A DNA stretch of 64,000 bases from Closterium sp. Naga37s-1 (Eukaryota; Streptophyta; Zygnematophyceae; Desmidiales; Closteriaceae): positions 2,054,001-2,118,000 of the forward strand of contig CANJKZ010000169.1 of NCBI GenBank assembly GCA_947471745.1, in the 5' to 3' direction. The stretch's first letter is position 1. The number at the start of each line of letters is the position of its first letter. Below are positions 1 to 11,729 of the stretch, in pieces. The position numbers and the translations under genes were made by a program. The notes under the pieces were generated by a model. The model had not been told where the DNA came from, did no database searches, and worked only from the letters and a program-made list of their open reading frames with translations.

Positions 1-897
1 GCTGAGAGGAAAGGCGAGGCCCGGACGAGTACAAGTCATCAGGTACATGAGGCAGCCCAGAAGCTCTGCGTAGGGACCACTAGACTCAAAGGGCTCGTCA
101 GGAAAAGGGCCGGTGAGTCTGTGGTCAACGGCAAGAGGAGTGGGCTGTGTGGTGGAGTGCTGAAGCCCGAACCGCTGAAGGACCTGCTGCACCATGTGTG
201 AATGTGAGAGTGTAATGGTGCGAGCGGCTCTGTCCCTAGTGATCTGCAAGCCAAGGTAGCGGCGCAGCTCACCAAAGTCAGTGCACGTGTGTCTCTTCTG
301 CGGTTTGGACTTCACCTCACCCAGAGCGGCCCTGTCTACTGTAGCAAAGACCAAGTCGTCGACGTAGACGAGGACGAAGAAAGGTGTGGGCCCAGAACGA
401 ACGAACAGCGACGGGTCGGAGGACGAAGGACAAAACCCGAGGGCAGCAAGAGTGGTGCACAGCGTGTCGTGCCACTCACGGGGCGCCTAGCGGAGACCGT
501 AGACTGGTCGTCTCAGGCTCCACTGGGTCCCAGGTAGGATAGTTCCAGTGAAGCCAGGAGGACGACGCAACCAGATCTCCTCGTGCAGGCTGCCCTCGAG
601 AAAGAAAGTGGAGAAGTCAAGGGAGTGCAACTCGTAGTCTTGTTGTGCTGCAACGTGAAGTAACACCCAAAGAGTCGTCATCTTCGGGGTCGGGGCGAAC
701 GTCTGAAAGAAGTCAACTCCCTCACGCTGACTGAAACCTCTAGCCACGTAGCGCGCCTTGAAAACAGGCGGCGATCCAGGCGGCCGCTTCACATTGAAGA
801 TCCACATGCCGTCGACTACGTTCGCCCTAGGAGGGGGAACTGCGTCGACGTAGATGCCTGTGGATCTCCAAGATGCCATCTTTGAGTCAATGGCCAC
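1..897 (-). pseudogene. Reverse transcriptase of copia element F, one in-frame stop
   Basis: The frame beginning near 897 encodes the start of copia RT (VDGMWIF, KARYVARGFSQREG, TFAPTPKMTTL, LDFSTFFLEGS, PVYGLR) and continues in the same frame past a TAG at 487-489 through PREWHDTL, the catalytic YVDDLVF near 370, and the RT thumb (LGLQITRDRA, MVQQVLQRF, YLMTCTRP) to the window edge. Relatives have a Gln codon (CAG) where this copy has TAG, so a single C-to-T change would explain the stop. The upstream frame toward the linker is also disrupted around 900-1000. RT would copy element RNA into cDNA inside virus-like particles; this copy cannot make a full-length product. Confidence 0.85.
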
Positions 898-1269
898 TTT
901 CCACTGAGAGGCCCATTACCGTAACACTGCCTCACGGTACGTGCGAGGAGTCGGAATGTCACGGGCGTTGGGGTCTCCCTCAGGAGGAAGCAACATGGCA
1001 CAGAGAGAGGGAGAAGCGGCTGCCAAGAACTCCAGCTCAAACTGCCTGTCCTCTATGACGTCACAGCCAGGAGCAAACCCACCCCCGGCGGACAGAGGAC
1101 GGGCAGGCGGAGCAGCAACTATACGCGTGGTAAAGTCAAGGCGGCGGGTGGCAGCAAAGTCAGCGACAGCTGCAGCTCCTGCCTCTTCTGCTCCAACCGC
1201 TCCTGCTCCTTGCGCTCAAGCCGGCGAAGAGCCTGGAGACGCATGTCGTAGCGGTGGGGAGGCGCAGTG

Positions 1270-1555
1270 GGCGCCACAGTAGTAGTGCCTCAGATCTAGC
1301 ACCTCCAGTGCCAGAAACTTCAGCTCTAGCACCTCCAGCTCCAACACCCCCAGAACTAGCACCACCAGTGCCAACACCTCCAGCTCCAGCACCCCCAGAA
1401 TTAGCACCACCAGTGCTAGCACCTCCAGCTCCAGCACCCCCAAAACTAGCACCTTAAGTGCCAGCACCTCCAGCTCCAGCACCCCTCGAACGAGCACCCC
1501 CAGACCGAGTACCTCCAATGGCAGCACCTCCAGCTCCAACACCCCCTGAGTCCAC
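1270..1555 (-). repeat. Degenerate repeat array coding the integrase-RT linker of F
   Basis: A 15-30 bp pattern (CACCTCCAGCTCCAGCAC and variants on the plus strand) repeats about 15 times. On the minus strand it corresponds to the Gly/Ala/Val-rich low-complexity linker seen between integrase and RT in elements C, D and E. No catalytic domain lies here. Confidence 0.75.
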
Positions 1556-1561
1556 AGTAAC

Positions 1562-3531
1562 CTATCGCGGAAGTGCCGAAGGCTGCTGAGGGGACTGTGA
1601 GGAAAACTGCGGGGAGGGAGACGCTACCTGACGCGCGACCGAGGGTAGAGGGGTAGCGTGAGACACACCTGACAGGGCGGGATCAGGGGGGGGCGGGGGT
1701 ACCGGAGGAGCGGGAGCAGGAGGAGGAGAGGGGGCGAGGAAGAGGGGGAGAGGGGGAACCGGGAGACCTCGACAGGGGTAGCGAACGTAGTAGGACACTG
1801 ACTCGTCAAACAAGACGTCACGGGAGTCGAGGAAACGGTGGAGGGGCGGGTGGTAAAACGTAAAGTCAGGAGCGTCCACTCGGAAACCAAGGAAGACACA
1901 TGGGATGGCTCGAGCCGAGAGCTTATCCGCAGAGGTGTCGCGGACAAGCGCAAGGCAGCCCCAGACTTGAAACTCCGACGCAACACCAGGGGACCCGGTC
2001 CAAAGAATGGTCGGTGAATCTCCTGGTCGTGAGGCACGAGGCCAGAGGTTCAGCTGGTGGGCGGCGTAGCGAACCGCGTAGGGCCACAGAAAATGGGGCG
2101 CACGGGCATGGATCATGGAGGTGTGGGCGATCTCTATGACCAAGCCAATGCGGCGCTCATCAACCTCATTCTGCTGTGGGGACTCCGGAAGCGTCCAGGA
2201 CTGTGTGATGTCCTACTCGCCGTAGAACCTGGCAAGTACGTCGGAGCGGAACTCAACCCCACGGCGGAGTGGAGACAACTGACGTGACTACCACGAGTGC
2301 CCTCAATGTCCAGGAGCCACCGGATCAGCGTAGAAGTCACCTCGGACTTCTTCGCTAGAGGAAACACCGTGGTGTACCTGAAGTAGTCGTCAACGACCAC
2401 GAGGAAATAGCACTCCCACTCGGGTCCAAGACGAGGGGCTGGGCCCCAGACGTCCAAGTGAAGGGTCTGGAAGGGAGCGGTGGCTGAAGGAAGGGAGGAG
2501 GAGTGAGGAGCGGCGCGCAGCCGACCCTCGACGCAAGGAGTGCACAGCGGCGCAGGCGAGCAAGGGAGCGATTCAAAGAGCCGCGGGAGACCTAAGACAA
2601 GACGTTGGTTGGCCATGCTACGGAGGCGTGGGAGGTATGGGTGACCTAGACGGTGGTGCCACAAGACTGTTGGGTGAGAGAGTGATCGACAAGAGCAAGG
2701 CGCATCAACCTGACCTGAGGCAGCTACCTGACCGGGCGCAGTAACGTGACTTGACGCAGCTACCTGGGGGGGCGGAGTGTTCAGGACGAAGAGACCTGAC
2801 TGAGGCTTTCTGGTAAATGTGGCAAGAACTGCCCCAGTGGAAGCATCTGTACAGATCGGAGTCCTCCCGTGCGCAGGAAAAGTGACTGTGATCATGGTCC
2901 TGAAGGTATCCAACACCCACCAAGTCCGAGAGAAAGAGGGGATATAGAGACCAGTAAGGACACGAGAGGGGACAGCCGGGCATGGGAGGGTGGTAGAACT
3001 GCGAGCGACAGCTGGTCCTGAAGTAGGATGAGCCAGAGCAACTGGGACCGGAGCAACAAGAGGTGTGACAGTAGTGTGGTTGCGGAAGAAGCACTGGGAC
3101 GCGCCAGAGTCCAGCGTGAAGGAGAGTGACGCGTCATCAGTCGTCACAACTGCACTAGTAACTACACAAGCGCCTACACTAGAAGCACAAGCACCTACAC
3201 TAGCAACAGGCAAAGGACCTAAGCTGGGTACACGTAAGTCAAGAGATCCATACGTGATAGAATATACAACATCCATAGACATATCAAACACACGGTAACC
3301 ACTACGAGACAGACCGGGCCGGATCGGGGGAGCCGAGTCATGCCCAAAACGCTCATGGCAAAGGTCGTCGAGGCGGCTGTAGCAGCGCAGTGCAGAGTGG
3401 TCAGGACGCCAGCAAGTAGTGCCAGCATGAGGGCCAGTCAGGATCCGGTACTGGCAAGGTCCAACGTCGCGGCCACCACGACTACCCCTCCAGCCGTCTG
3501 GGCAGAAGCTCCCCGGACCACGAGGCCCCAA
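1562..3531 (-). pseudogene. Gag end, protease and integrase of copia element F, frameshifted
   Basis: The minus-strand frame 3531-2134 carries an expanded zinc-knuckle-like motif (Cys-X13-Cys-X4-His-X4-Cys: CQYR...TTC..H..RC), a protease motif LDSGAS, the GAG-pre-integrase motif LWHHRLGHP, and the integrase start (LHLDVWGPAP, VVVDDY). From about 2300 the integrase core continues in another frame with an in-frame stop, and the C-terminal part (MIHARAPHFLWPYAVRYAAHQLNLWPR, CVFLGF) is in the frame 2143-1562. Protease would process the polyprotein and integrase would insert cDNA; both are broken here. Order and sequence match the intact protein of C at 14,230-16,320. Confidence 0.87.
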
Positions 3532-3586
3532 CTGCTGCGGAGGGTGCCACTACTGCGGAGAGCGCCACGGCTGCTGGGGTCCCCAC

Positions 3587-3741
3587 TGTCAGAATGATAT
3601 TATTGTCTAGCCTGCAGTGGGGTACTCCATAGTGAGTACAGCCCAATTAGGGTTTGCTATATGTATCCAACTGCTTGCTAGTGAACCCCCTCCTTTCTTC
3701 ATTCTTGTTTCTTCCTACTACTTTTGACATGGTATCAGAGC
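3587..3741 (+). repeat. Short copia LTR (143 bp) plus Met-tRNA primer-binding site (G)
   Basis: 3587-3729 begins TGTCAGAATG and ends TTTTGACA and closely matches the 141-bp LTRs of element A (20,523 and 21,858). It is followed at 3730-3741 by TGGTATCAGAGC, complementary to the 3' end of plant initiator Met-tRNA. It should be a 5' LTR on the plus strand, but the sequence after the primer site is minus-strand RT/RNase H instead of a leader. Confidence 0.88.
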
Positions 3742-5182
3742 AACGGAAGTAGCGCAGAGCGATGTGCTTCGTTCTGTGCTCCAGTCTGTGCTCCTGACAC
3801 AAGGCAAGGGCGGCCTTGTTGTCGACGTACAGCACTGGAGGAGAACGAGGCCGCTCTCCCAGATCGGTCAGCAGGTAGGTGAGCCAGCGTAACTCCTGTG
3901 CAGCCATGGCTGTGGCGTAGATCTCAGCCTCACAACTGGAACTGAGAACTGAAGACGAGCGAGTAGAACGCCAAGAAACTGAACCACAGCCAAGGCTGAA
4001 GGTGTAACCCTGAGACGACCGCTGCGTAGCCTGGTCGTCAGCCCAAGAAGCGTCTGAGTGCCCAGTGAGGACAACGTCTCTCCGTCCTCCAAGCACAAGC
4101 CCCATGCCCGACGTACTGCACAAGTAGCGCAACACCCTCTTAGCTGCATCCATGTGCTCCTTCCGGTGACGGCCAGGAGCGACATAGCGTGCTAGGATGC
4201 TAAGAGGGTATGCAAGGTCAGGTCGAGTGCAGGTCATCAGGTACATGAGGCAGCCCACAAGCTCTGGATACGGGCCACTCGGCTCTACGGACTCATCCGA
4301 AGGCAGAGCTGAGAGCGAGTGACCGGTAGGCAGAGGAGTTGGCTGAGGCGAGGAGTACATGAAGCGGAAGCGCTGAAGGACCTGCTGCACCATGTGTGAC
4401 TGAGTCAAGGTGATGGTGCGCTGTGCTCTGTCCCGGGTGATCCGCAAGCCAAGATAGCTTGTCAGCTCACCCAGGTCTGTGCACGTGTGTCTCTTCTGCA
4501 GCTCCGACTTCACGTGGGCAAGTGCCTCAGTGTCAGCAGTAGCAAAGACCAAGTCGTCTACGTACACGAGAATGTAGAACGGCGGCAGAGTGGTGTCGGT
4601 GCGTAGAAACAGCGACGGGTCAGCAGTAGAAGGAGCAAACCCAAGAGCAGCAAGAGTAGTCCTCAGTGTGTCGTGCCACTCACGAGGTGCCTGGCGGAGA
4701 CCGTAGACTGGCCGCCAGAGGCTCCACTGGGTACCAGGAGGGAACGACCCAGTGAAGCCAGGTGGGCGGCGCAGCCAGATCTCCTCGTGCAGGCTGCCCT
4801 ATAGGAAAGCAGTGCTGAAGTCAAGAGAGTGGAGCTCGTAGTCACGCTGAGCGGCGACGTGCAGCAGAACCCGAAGAGTGGTCATCTTCGGGGTCGGGGA
4901 GAAGGTCTGGAAGAAGTCAACTCCCTCTCGCTGACTGAAACCTCGTGCAACGTAACGCGCCTTGAAGACAGGCGGAGAACCCGGCGGCCGCTTCACCCTG
5001 AAAATCCACATGCCACTGACGATGTTCGCCCCAGGCGGGGGAACCTCGTCGACGTAGGTGCCTGTGGACTTCCAGGAAGCCATCTCTGCGTCCATGGCTG
5101 TCTGCCACTGAGAGGAGTAGGGACCCTCCATCGCCTCTGCGTAAGAGCGTGGGGTCGGGATGTCCAATTGGGCTGTACTCAC
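3647..5182 (-). pseudogene. Inverted RT/RNase H segment fused to LTR sequence at both ends (G)
   Basis: On the minus strand the frame starts inside a fragment of LTR (MSTAQLD, about 5163-5187), runs through copia RT (PTPRSYAEAMEG, KARYVARGFSQREG, YVDDLVF near 4560) and RNase H (LTGHSDASWADD, SSCEAEI, LYVDNKA) and ends antisense through the primer site and LTR at 3742-3647. One stop, TAG at 4799-4801, replaces the Gln codon CAG found in element C at the same place; otherwise the sequence is nearly identical to C over this stretch. The RNase H end is lost: the junction near 3740 shares a TTGCTC microhomology between RNase H and the antisense primer site. The arrangement fits aberrant reverse transcription or self-integration rather than a normal element. 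Confidence 0.8.
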
Positions 5183-5196
5183 TATGGAGGAGGACG

Positions 5197-5450
5197 GATG
5201 GAGCTAGAATGGCTGGAGCTAGAATGGCTGGAGCTGAAATGGCTAGAGCTTGAATGGCTGGAGCGAGAACGGTTTGTCGCGAGAACGACTGGAGCTAGAA
5301 AGGCTGGAGCTAAAACGGCCGGAGATAGAACAACTGGAGCTGAAACGGCTGGGGCTAGGACGGCTGGAGCGAGAACGGCTAGAGCTAGAACGGCTGGAGC
5401 GAGAACGGCTGGAGCGAGAACGGCTGGAGCGAACGGGGCTAGGAACGCCG
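5197..5450. repeat. 15-bp minisatellite
   Basis: About 16 copies of a 15-bp unit of the form GGAGCTAGAATGGCT, diverging to GGAGCGAGAACGGCT. All frames are low complexity, so the open frames across it are not convincing genes. Confidence 0.85.
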
Positions 5451-7015
5451 TGTTTATGGATAAAATAAGATTCAAGCCGGAGAAATGGTAGAATTTTCCA
5501 ATGGTGAACGCCAGTAGAAGAAACTGCGGCTACCAGCCGCCACTAGAGATGCCTATGGTAGTAGGCGTGTTGGAGACAACGGGCACGACAGGCGGCTGCA
5601 AGGGCGGGGCGTAGGAGGGTAAAGCGCGGGTGCGTGCTGTCAAAGTGGCGGCTAAGAAGGGCTGTGGGCGGCTGGGAAGGGACGTGGGCGGGTGGGAAGG
5701 GTTGTGGGCGGTTTGGGCAGGGCTGTATGGCGCAGTTCTGGCTAGGGGCGCGCGGTTCTGGCCAGGGGTGCGCGCTGCTCTAGCAAGGGCGCGTGCTGCT
5801 CTGGTTTGGGCGCGCGCTGATCTGGCTGGGGCGCGTACTGCATTGGATGGGGCGCGCGCAGCTCTAGTGGGGGCGCGTGCTGCTCTGGCTAGGGCGCGCG
5901 CTGATTTGGCTGGGGCGCGCGCAGTTCTAGTGGGGGCGCGCGCTGCTCTGGACAGGGCGCGCGCTGCTCTGGCTTGGGCGCGAGCTGCTCTGGCGGGGCG
6001 CGCGCTGTTCTGCTGGTGTGAGGATCGAGGAACTGGTTCAGAATGAATTGATTGATCACCTGGGTACAACACGAGGCTATATATTGTCTCGACACAAGGC
6101 CTAGTAACCAGGTGTTACGCGAAGGTTCCGAGCGCCATGAAGCGTCCCGAATGGAGCCTTCCCGAACTCGGTAGAAGGTGCTTGGTGGGCACCGAACAGT
6201 ACCGAGTTCGATGCACGCAATCCTATTTCGGAGCCTATAACTATAATAAATATAGTAAAGCACCTAACCTAGGAAATCAAGTAAAAGCATGCAAGATAAA
6301 ATAAAACCTAAGCTAGATAAAGCATAATAAAGTAAAGGCAAGCAGGCAAAGCCTAGCAAAGCCCAGCAAAGCCGTCGTACTCTCACAGCTGGGGCGCGCG
6401 CTACTCTGTTGGGTGGCGCGCTCTGCTCTGCTGGGGTGCGCGCTACTCTGCTGGGTGGCGCGCTGCTCTACTGGGGCGCGCGTCGCTCTGCAGGGTGGCG
6501 TGCGCTGCTCTGCCAGGGCGCGCACTTCTCTGCTGGGTTGCACGCTGTACGGAGGGTAGGCTAGCACGGAGTGACGGAGCGACTATGTAGCGATGGAGGG
6601 GGACTAGGCTAGGCTAGGCAACGGAGCACAGGCGGGCTAGGCTAGGCTAGGAGCATACCTACTCATCATACCATCTCAAGGGTGATGCATAGCGGAATGA
6701 GTGTGACTAGCAAGATGGGAGATACAAAAGCTAAACCTAGAAAGTTTTGTACTCCCTACTGCCCTGCTCACGATAGCCTATCAACATAATGTATAATACT
6801 TGACATGTTGTGCCCTGATGTTTCATGATTGGGTTTATTTGTGGGCACCTTCATAAGAACTGTATTGTAATGGCTAAAAAATCTAGCTTTTGTTGCCCCG
6901 AGGCATCCGGGTCTCTGTTGGGGAGCGTCCTGACGAGAATATGGCCTCTAAGCTAGCTTTCGTATAGGACTATTGTGTCATGTCTTGAGAAAGCACATGT
7001 GCAACACCGAGTTTT
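5451..7015. other. Unassigned DNA with GC-rich repeats, no supported gene
   Basis: 5715-6015 and 6380-6545 consist of repeats of about 15-32 bp around GGGCGCGCGCTGCTCTG; the open frames here are Ala/Arg/Pro-rich on both strands and look like repeat artefacts. Similar blocks form the leaders of elements C, D and E, so this may be a displaced leader. 6050-6330 and 6560-7015 are AT-richer unique sequence with no recognisable coding domain; 6595-6655 has short GGCTAGGCTAG repeats. Confidence 0.6.
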
Positions 7016-7020
7016 GCGGC

Positions 7021-7468
7021 TGTTGGAAAAACCAAGGGTTATTATAACACCCCGAAGGTTCTCCCTAGCGCACCGCTTCATAACAAAGCAGCGCACTTGT
7101 ACTAGTACCGCGTTAGCTCGTATAGAGCACGCGAAGGTCAACAACCACGCGAAGGTCAACCGTCGCGGGAAAGTCAATGGTCGCGACTGATGACCGCCCT
7201 GCAACTGTAATCGGAGGTTACACGCTGCAACATGGTAACTTTCGAGTATCGCAATAGTCTGGGTAACTGTAGCAATGCAAAACGGTTAATAAGGGAATGT
7301 ACCCCTCAGAGTACATGGCTAGCTAGGAAAGCTATATAATTCCCGTGCAATGCTATCTTTATCATCTTGTTCTCTTTCAACATTTTTTAAACAAGGTCAC
7401 CCAAAGACTTCATTGTCTTCCATAGCTAGCTTTATCCTATCCACTACGATTCCTTGGTTATATCAACA
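7021..7468 (+). repeat. 5' LTR of element B
   Basis: 448 bp, beginning TGTTGGAAAAACC and ending TATCAACA. The 3' copy (20,367-20,522 plus 22,004-22,324) matches over its length with scattered substitutions. Both contain a block of GCGAAGGTCAAC repeats. Confidence 0.93.
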
Positions 7469-7480
7469 TGGTATGTGAGC
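7469..7480 (+). other. Primer-binding site of element B
   Basis: TGGTATGTGAGC directly follows the LTR and is a slightly degenerate version of the Met-tRNA complement TGGTATCAGAGC. Confidence 0.75.
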
Positions 7481-7577
7481 ACGGTTGGATTATAAGGCCT
7501 GCCAAGTTTATATCCTTCCTAGAACAACTCTTTATTACATTACTCATTACAGCACCTGTTACAGAGTCTGCATCACT

Positions 7578-9203
7578 ATGGCCCCTGAAGTGGAAGCTAC
7601 TGCAAACTCCCCAGGCTCACCACCAGCACAACAACCAATGAGCCGTCAGCAGTGACTTCCGTCAACGCCAACGCCGTTGAGCAGCTCATCGCCTGCATCA
7701 ACGCCCTTGAGACCCATCAAGCTATGAGCATCGACGGCTCAAGCTACGCCAGAGGAGTTGCAGGACTTCCCCACTCAGGAGAAGACCGGCGTGCGAACTC
7801 CGAGAGGTCCTTCACCTTTGTCAATTGTCAAGGCTCAGCTCCTGCACAAGACAACCAACAACGTGCGCAAACAAAGGCGTTAGCATCTCGTCAACACAAG
7901 TTCTTCACAACATCAAAATTGAAGACATCAATCTTGTTCGACGGCAATGATTTGTATACGTGGAGCTTCGAATTTGAACTCCTCGCGACAACCGCGCAGA
8001 TCTGGATGTATTACGACGGGAGTCTCACCTTTCCGACGGAAGGCACTCCCAAGGAGAAGAACCTCTACTACCTCAAGTCTCTCCTCGCGTACACCGTTCT
8101 TCTCCGCAATCTCTCTCCCGCCAAGCAGCTTGGCATCCGCTCCTTCAAGACGGAGTGGGCTCCCGCGCAAGTGTCTTAGGAATACCTGCGCAACGCATAC
8201 ATGGCGACAGACCCTGTGACAATGAGTCGCTTGTTAAGCCATATCTTCCAAGGGGAGAAAATGGGACCGTATATTAATCGCTGCCGAAATCTGCGCGACC
8301 GGTTTAAGAAGTATGGCGGAAACGTCCCTGACGACATGTTCGTCACTATAGTCCTCTCCAGACTAGGATAAGAGTGACGATAGTGCAAGTCACTGCCCCG
8401 CACTTGAGGAGCCATCTCCGAAGCTGCCCTCTGGGCCACATTCCTCTCCGAGCAGCAAAAGATCGATCTGTACAATGAGAGAAACGGCAAAAAGGGGTAT
8501 TTCTGCAACTGAAGGAGAGTCACACGAGCAAAAGGGGTATTTCTGCAAGTACTGTAAGAAATCGGGCCACACGATGGATCGTTGTTTCAAGCGCAAGGTT
8601 GCCAATGAAAGGCGCAACAACAACTCACCCGGTCACCAGCATCAACCCTCAGGTCCTCCTTCAACGCCAGCAGCAACGGCGACCATGTCACCACCTGCCG
8701 TCGCAAGTACCTCGCAAGCTCCTGCACGCATCTCAGCCAACGACCAAGGAAAATGGACAATTTTAAGCTGCATGGCGCGTCACAGAGGAACTCGTTATTA
8801 CGACGGGATTCACTCCCCAACAATCGCACCGATTGAACCTATCGCACCGAGACTGAACAACGATCCTACAATCAGACTCTGGAGGAATAGGGCGACAACT
8901 CTTCCACCTGATTACGAGTTGCCTCCGAGCACGCCCGAGTCCCCTCCCGGGTTTCCCTCGACTCACGAGAACATTCTCTTGAGCTTCTACGTTAACCTCG
9001 ACAGCATCGTTACTCCCAAGATTGACAGCATCGCGCGCCGAAGCCGCGATAACTTCAACAAGTGGTACCTTGACAGCTGCTGCGGACAACACATGGTGGG
9101 GTCAACGACATTCATAAGCAACTCGTTGCGACTGCGACGTCCGTGCGAAATAACCGCCGCAGACAACAATCGACTAAAGGCTTACGACATTGGAGATATA
9201 TGA
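7578..9203 (+). pseudogene. Gag and protease of element B, broken
   Basis: Gag starts near 7578 or 7652 and includes a copia-type gag core (FDGNDLYTWSFEFELL, near 7940-8000, and YINRCRNLRDRFKKYGG, near 8270). TAG at 8177-8179 and further stops near 8370 interrupt it. The frame 8475-9203 holds a classical CCHC knuckle (CKYCKKSGHTMDRC, near 8550) and then the aspartic protease region WYLDSCCGQHM near 9065. The catalytic triplet is Asp-Ser-Cys where Asp-Ser-Gly is usual. A short duplication of AAAGGGGTATTTCTGCAA lies near 8490-8550. Gag would form the particle and protease would process it; this copy cannot produce either intact. Confidence 0.85.
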
Positions 9204-10345
9204 CTGTAGTTAAGTGACACCAACTTCACGATTCACATCGGTGATGTGCTAGTCGTCGCAGATCTTCAGTTCAACCTCCTTTCTGCAACACAACTCATGA
9301 AATGCGACGTTGAGATTCAAAGCAACTGCGAAGAATAATGCTTCAAACTTTTCTACAAAAAGACTTACATTGGGAAGGCAGTTGATGAAGACGGGATCTT
9401 CGTCCTCAACTTTGAATCACAAAGCAACGACGGCGACACTGACGGGACGCTCCTGCTCAAGACAACGCCCACAGAAACACCAGCATGGTCGCATCCTAAA
9501 GAGACAGATGGTCTATGTCGCACCCTCGCCGTCCCGACCACCTCAACCTCCGCTCCTGGCGATACCGGACCTGCATCGATGGAGGAAGAAGAAGCAGACA
9601 ATGGAGCGTCAGGAGAGGAAGCAACAGCAACACAAATCAACACCGGAGGTTGGGGAACCACAGGAACTCCAACCCCCACTTGATGGGGCATTGATATCAC
9701 GGTAGGCGCGCTGGGACAAGTCGAAGCCCCGCTAGAAACTGCTGGTAGTTGGGGCCCGCCGACGCTTCCACCACGAGTTCCCGCTGTGGGCGGATGGGGA
9801 ACATCCACTTCTCAAGGCGGTTGGGGACAACCGGGTCCCTATCCCGAAGCTCCAAGACTTCCTCCCGAAGTTGTCGCGGAACTAGACCCAACTTGGCGAC
9901 ACGTGGCACCAGCTTGGGTGGACCTCCTCTCACGGACCAATATCCCTACAAACCAACACAGGAAGAAGAAGAGTCAGAAGGCATGGTGTATGATTTTGGG
10001 GAAGCAGCAGAACTACCTGAACTTACCGAGGAGCCGCCGCCGCCAGAAGAAGGATCACAGCTGATCTCAGTCACCGGCGACGAATATCTTTACCACCGGA
10101 TTTCGATGGAGGGACTCCCCGCCTCTGAGTGGCCACAAGCGACATCACCCCACCAACTTCATCCGGTCACCAATGACTCGATTCACATAGCCGACACGAA
10201 TGACGTCGTCGGCATCCCCAAGGCCTTTGCAGCGGATGTACGAGCTGCTGCCGATACGGGACCTGCGACACCACAGCAACTGGAAGAGCAGAGAAACAGA
10301 TATTATAAAAGGACGGTCGCCTACCGTGCCACTCCCGACATCTAG
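9204..10345 (+). pseudogene. Protease-integrase spacer of element B, broken
   Basis: The frames 9310-9705 and 9749-10345 are fragments of the region between protease and integrase. The part from about 9980 (GDEYLYHRISMEGLPASEWP, then YYKRTVAYRATPDI) matches the same region of element I at 35,284-34,860. TAG at 10343-10345 replaces the Trp of the GAG-pre-integrase motif (WHQRLGHPS in I). Confidence 0.8.
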
Positions 10346-11158
10346 CACCAACGACTCGGTCATCCTTCACACGCTACACTCAAGAATTCGATCGAAGCCA
10401 ATGTTTTCGACACCAGCGCACTACTCCTTCCCAACGGCGAAACACTAAAAACAACATCGGAGGACCCGCCATGCATCACCTGCCCGACATCATCGCTCAC
10501 TCACAAGCCCGTTCTAGACTTACCTCCGGGCTACGAACGATACGAGCCGCTAAAAAAGGTATACAGTGACTGCATGATACTCAGACAAGGAGAGCTCGAC
10601 GGCGAATATAACACGATAATGTTCATCGACGCCAGCACACGATACGTCTGGGTTGTCAACATCGACTGCCGATCGCGCGCCTTCGACTGTTTCGTGTTCT
10701 GGATGAAGCGAGCCGAACGTTAATTAGGACTAAAGCTAAAATGCTTCCTGACAGACGGGGGATTGGAGTACTTCTCCAACAAGTTTAAGGAGCTCTTCGC
10801 CAAGAAAGGGATTGAGCACCTGGTGTCCCTGCCATACGTGCACGAGCAGCAGGGAGTAGCAAAGAGGACAAACAGCAGCCTCGCCACAAGGATGCGAGCC
10901 CTCATGAAGCAGTCTGCCATCCCAACCATGCTCTGGCCGTTCGCGATGAACCATGTTGTTTGGCTGCATAACTTGCTATCATCTCTGAGCCTGAAGGACA
11001 ACACATCACCTTACAAAGCTTGGACGGGCAGAGAGCTGACACGTGTCTGCTCCGAGTGTTTGGCTGCATGGTACAGTACAGGCCCCACACGGCATGAACC
11101 GGAAAATTCACTGACCGGGCACGCTGGGCCATTCACCTCGGGATTTCAAAGGAGTTGA
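10346..11158 (+). pseudogene. Integrase of element B, broken
   Basis: After the stop at 10345 the GAG-pre-integrase motif HQRLGHPSH continues, followed by the integrase core: FIDASTRYVWVVN near 10625, FLTDGGLEYFSNKFKELF near 10750, and the EQQGVAKRTN motif near 10850, in which the catalytic Glu position reads Lys. Further motifs are LWPFAMNHVVWLHNLLSS and YKAWTGRE. Stops at several points, including 10722 (TAA), and a frameshift near 11050 inactivate it. The plus-strand reading agrees in order and content with the minus-strand copy in I. Confidence 0.85.
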
Positions 11159-11706
11159 AGGCTTGGGTCGTGATGGACTACGCGACACAGGAAGTGACGA
11201 AATCACGCGATTGCATCTTCTACGAGAAGCTGACCCTGCTACTGTTCAAAGAACACCGCAAAGCTGACAATCCGCCGAAAACAGTTTTCACAGGTTACCA
11301 CAGCTTCGCCACAACACAAGACGAGGTTGACGTGGCAGAAAATGCAGCAGATGTTTCAGCCTACGAACATTATAAAAACATCCCCCTTACAAGCCCGCTC
11401 CAAACCCCGACCTTCTTACATGTTTCACAATTCGATCCCGATGATACAACTAGCGAAGCCCACAATTACAACAGCACAGCGCGCCGATCTCAGGATGCCG
11501 AGTTACCACCTCCAAACCCCTCGCGAGACACCATCCACAACGGCAACGACAGCGACGATGGCGTTGTCGAGGTTAACAGCATGCACGACCTGGATCGCCC
11601 CGCGTACGACACCACCAACGAAACATGCCTCCGCGTCCTTGGGCTCGCAGTAGCAGATCGCCAACTCTCACCCAAGGAGCCCACCACCGTGCGCCAAGCT
11701 TTGTAA
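11155..11706 (+). pseudogene. Integrase C-terminal region of element B
   Basis: This frame continues the integrase C-terminal part (KAWVVMDYATQEVTKSRDCIFYEKLTL, then FKEHRKAD) and runs into the variable linker before RT. The equivalent stretch in element I lies at 34,100-33,757. No catalytic residue is expected here. Confidence 0.75.
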
Positions 11707-11729
11707 GGCCCTGCCAGCGAGAAATGAAA

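Larger units (their letters stand above)
1..3586 (-). mobile_element. Decayed short-LTR Ty1/copia element (F), left end outside window
   Basis: Read on the minus strand this stretch has the copia order: zinc-finger-like gag end, protease, GAG-pre-integrase, integrase, low-complexity linker, reverse transcriptase. Its right (5') edge abuts a plus-strand LTR at 3587, so its leader and 5' LTR are missing; its 3' LTR lies left of the window. Frameshifts and stops in integrase and one stop in RT show it is inactive. It belongs to the same group as elements C, D, E and O. Confidence 0.88.
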
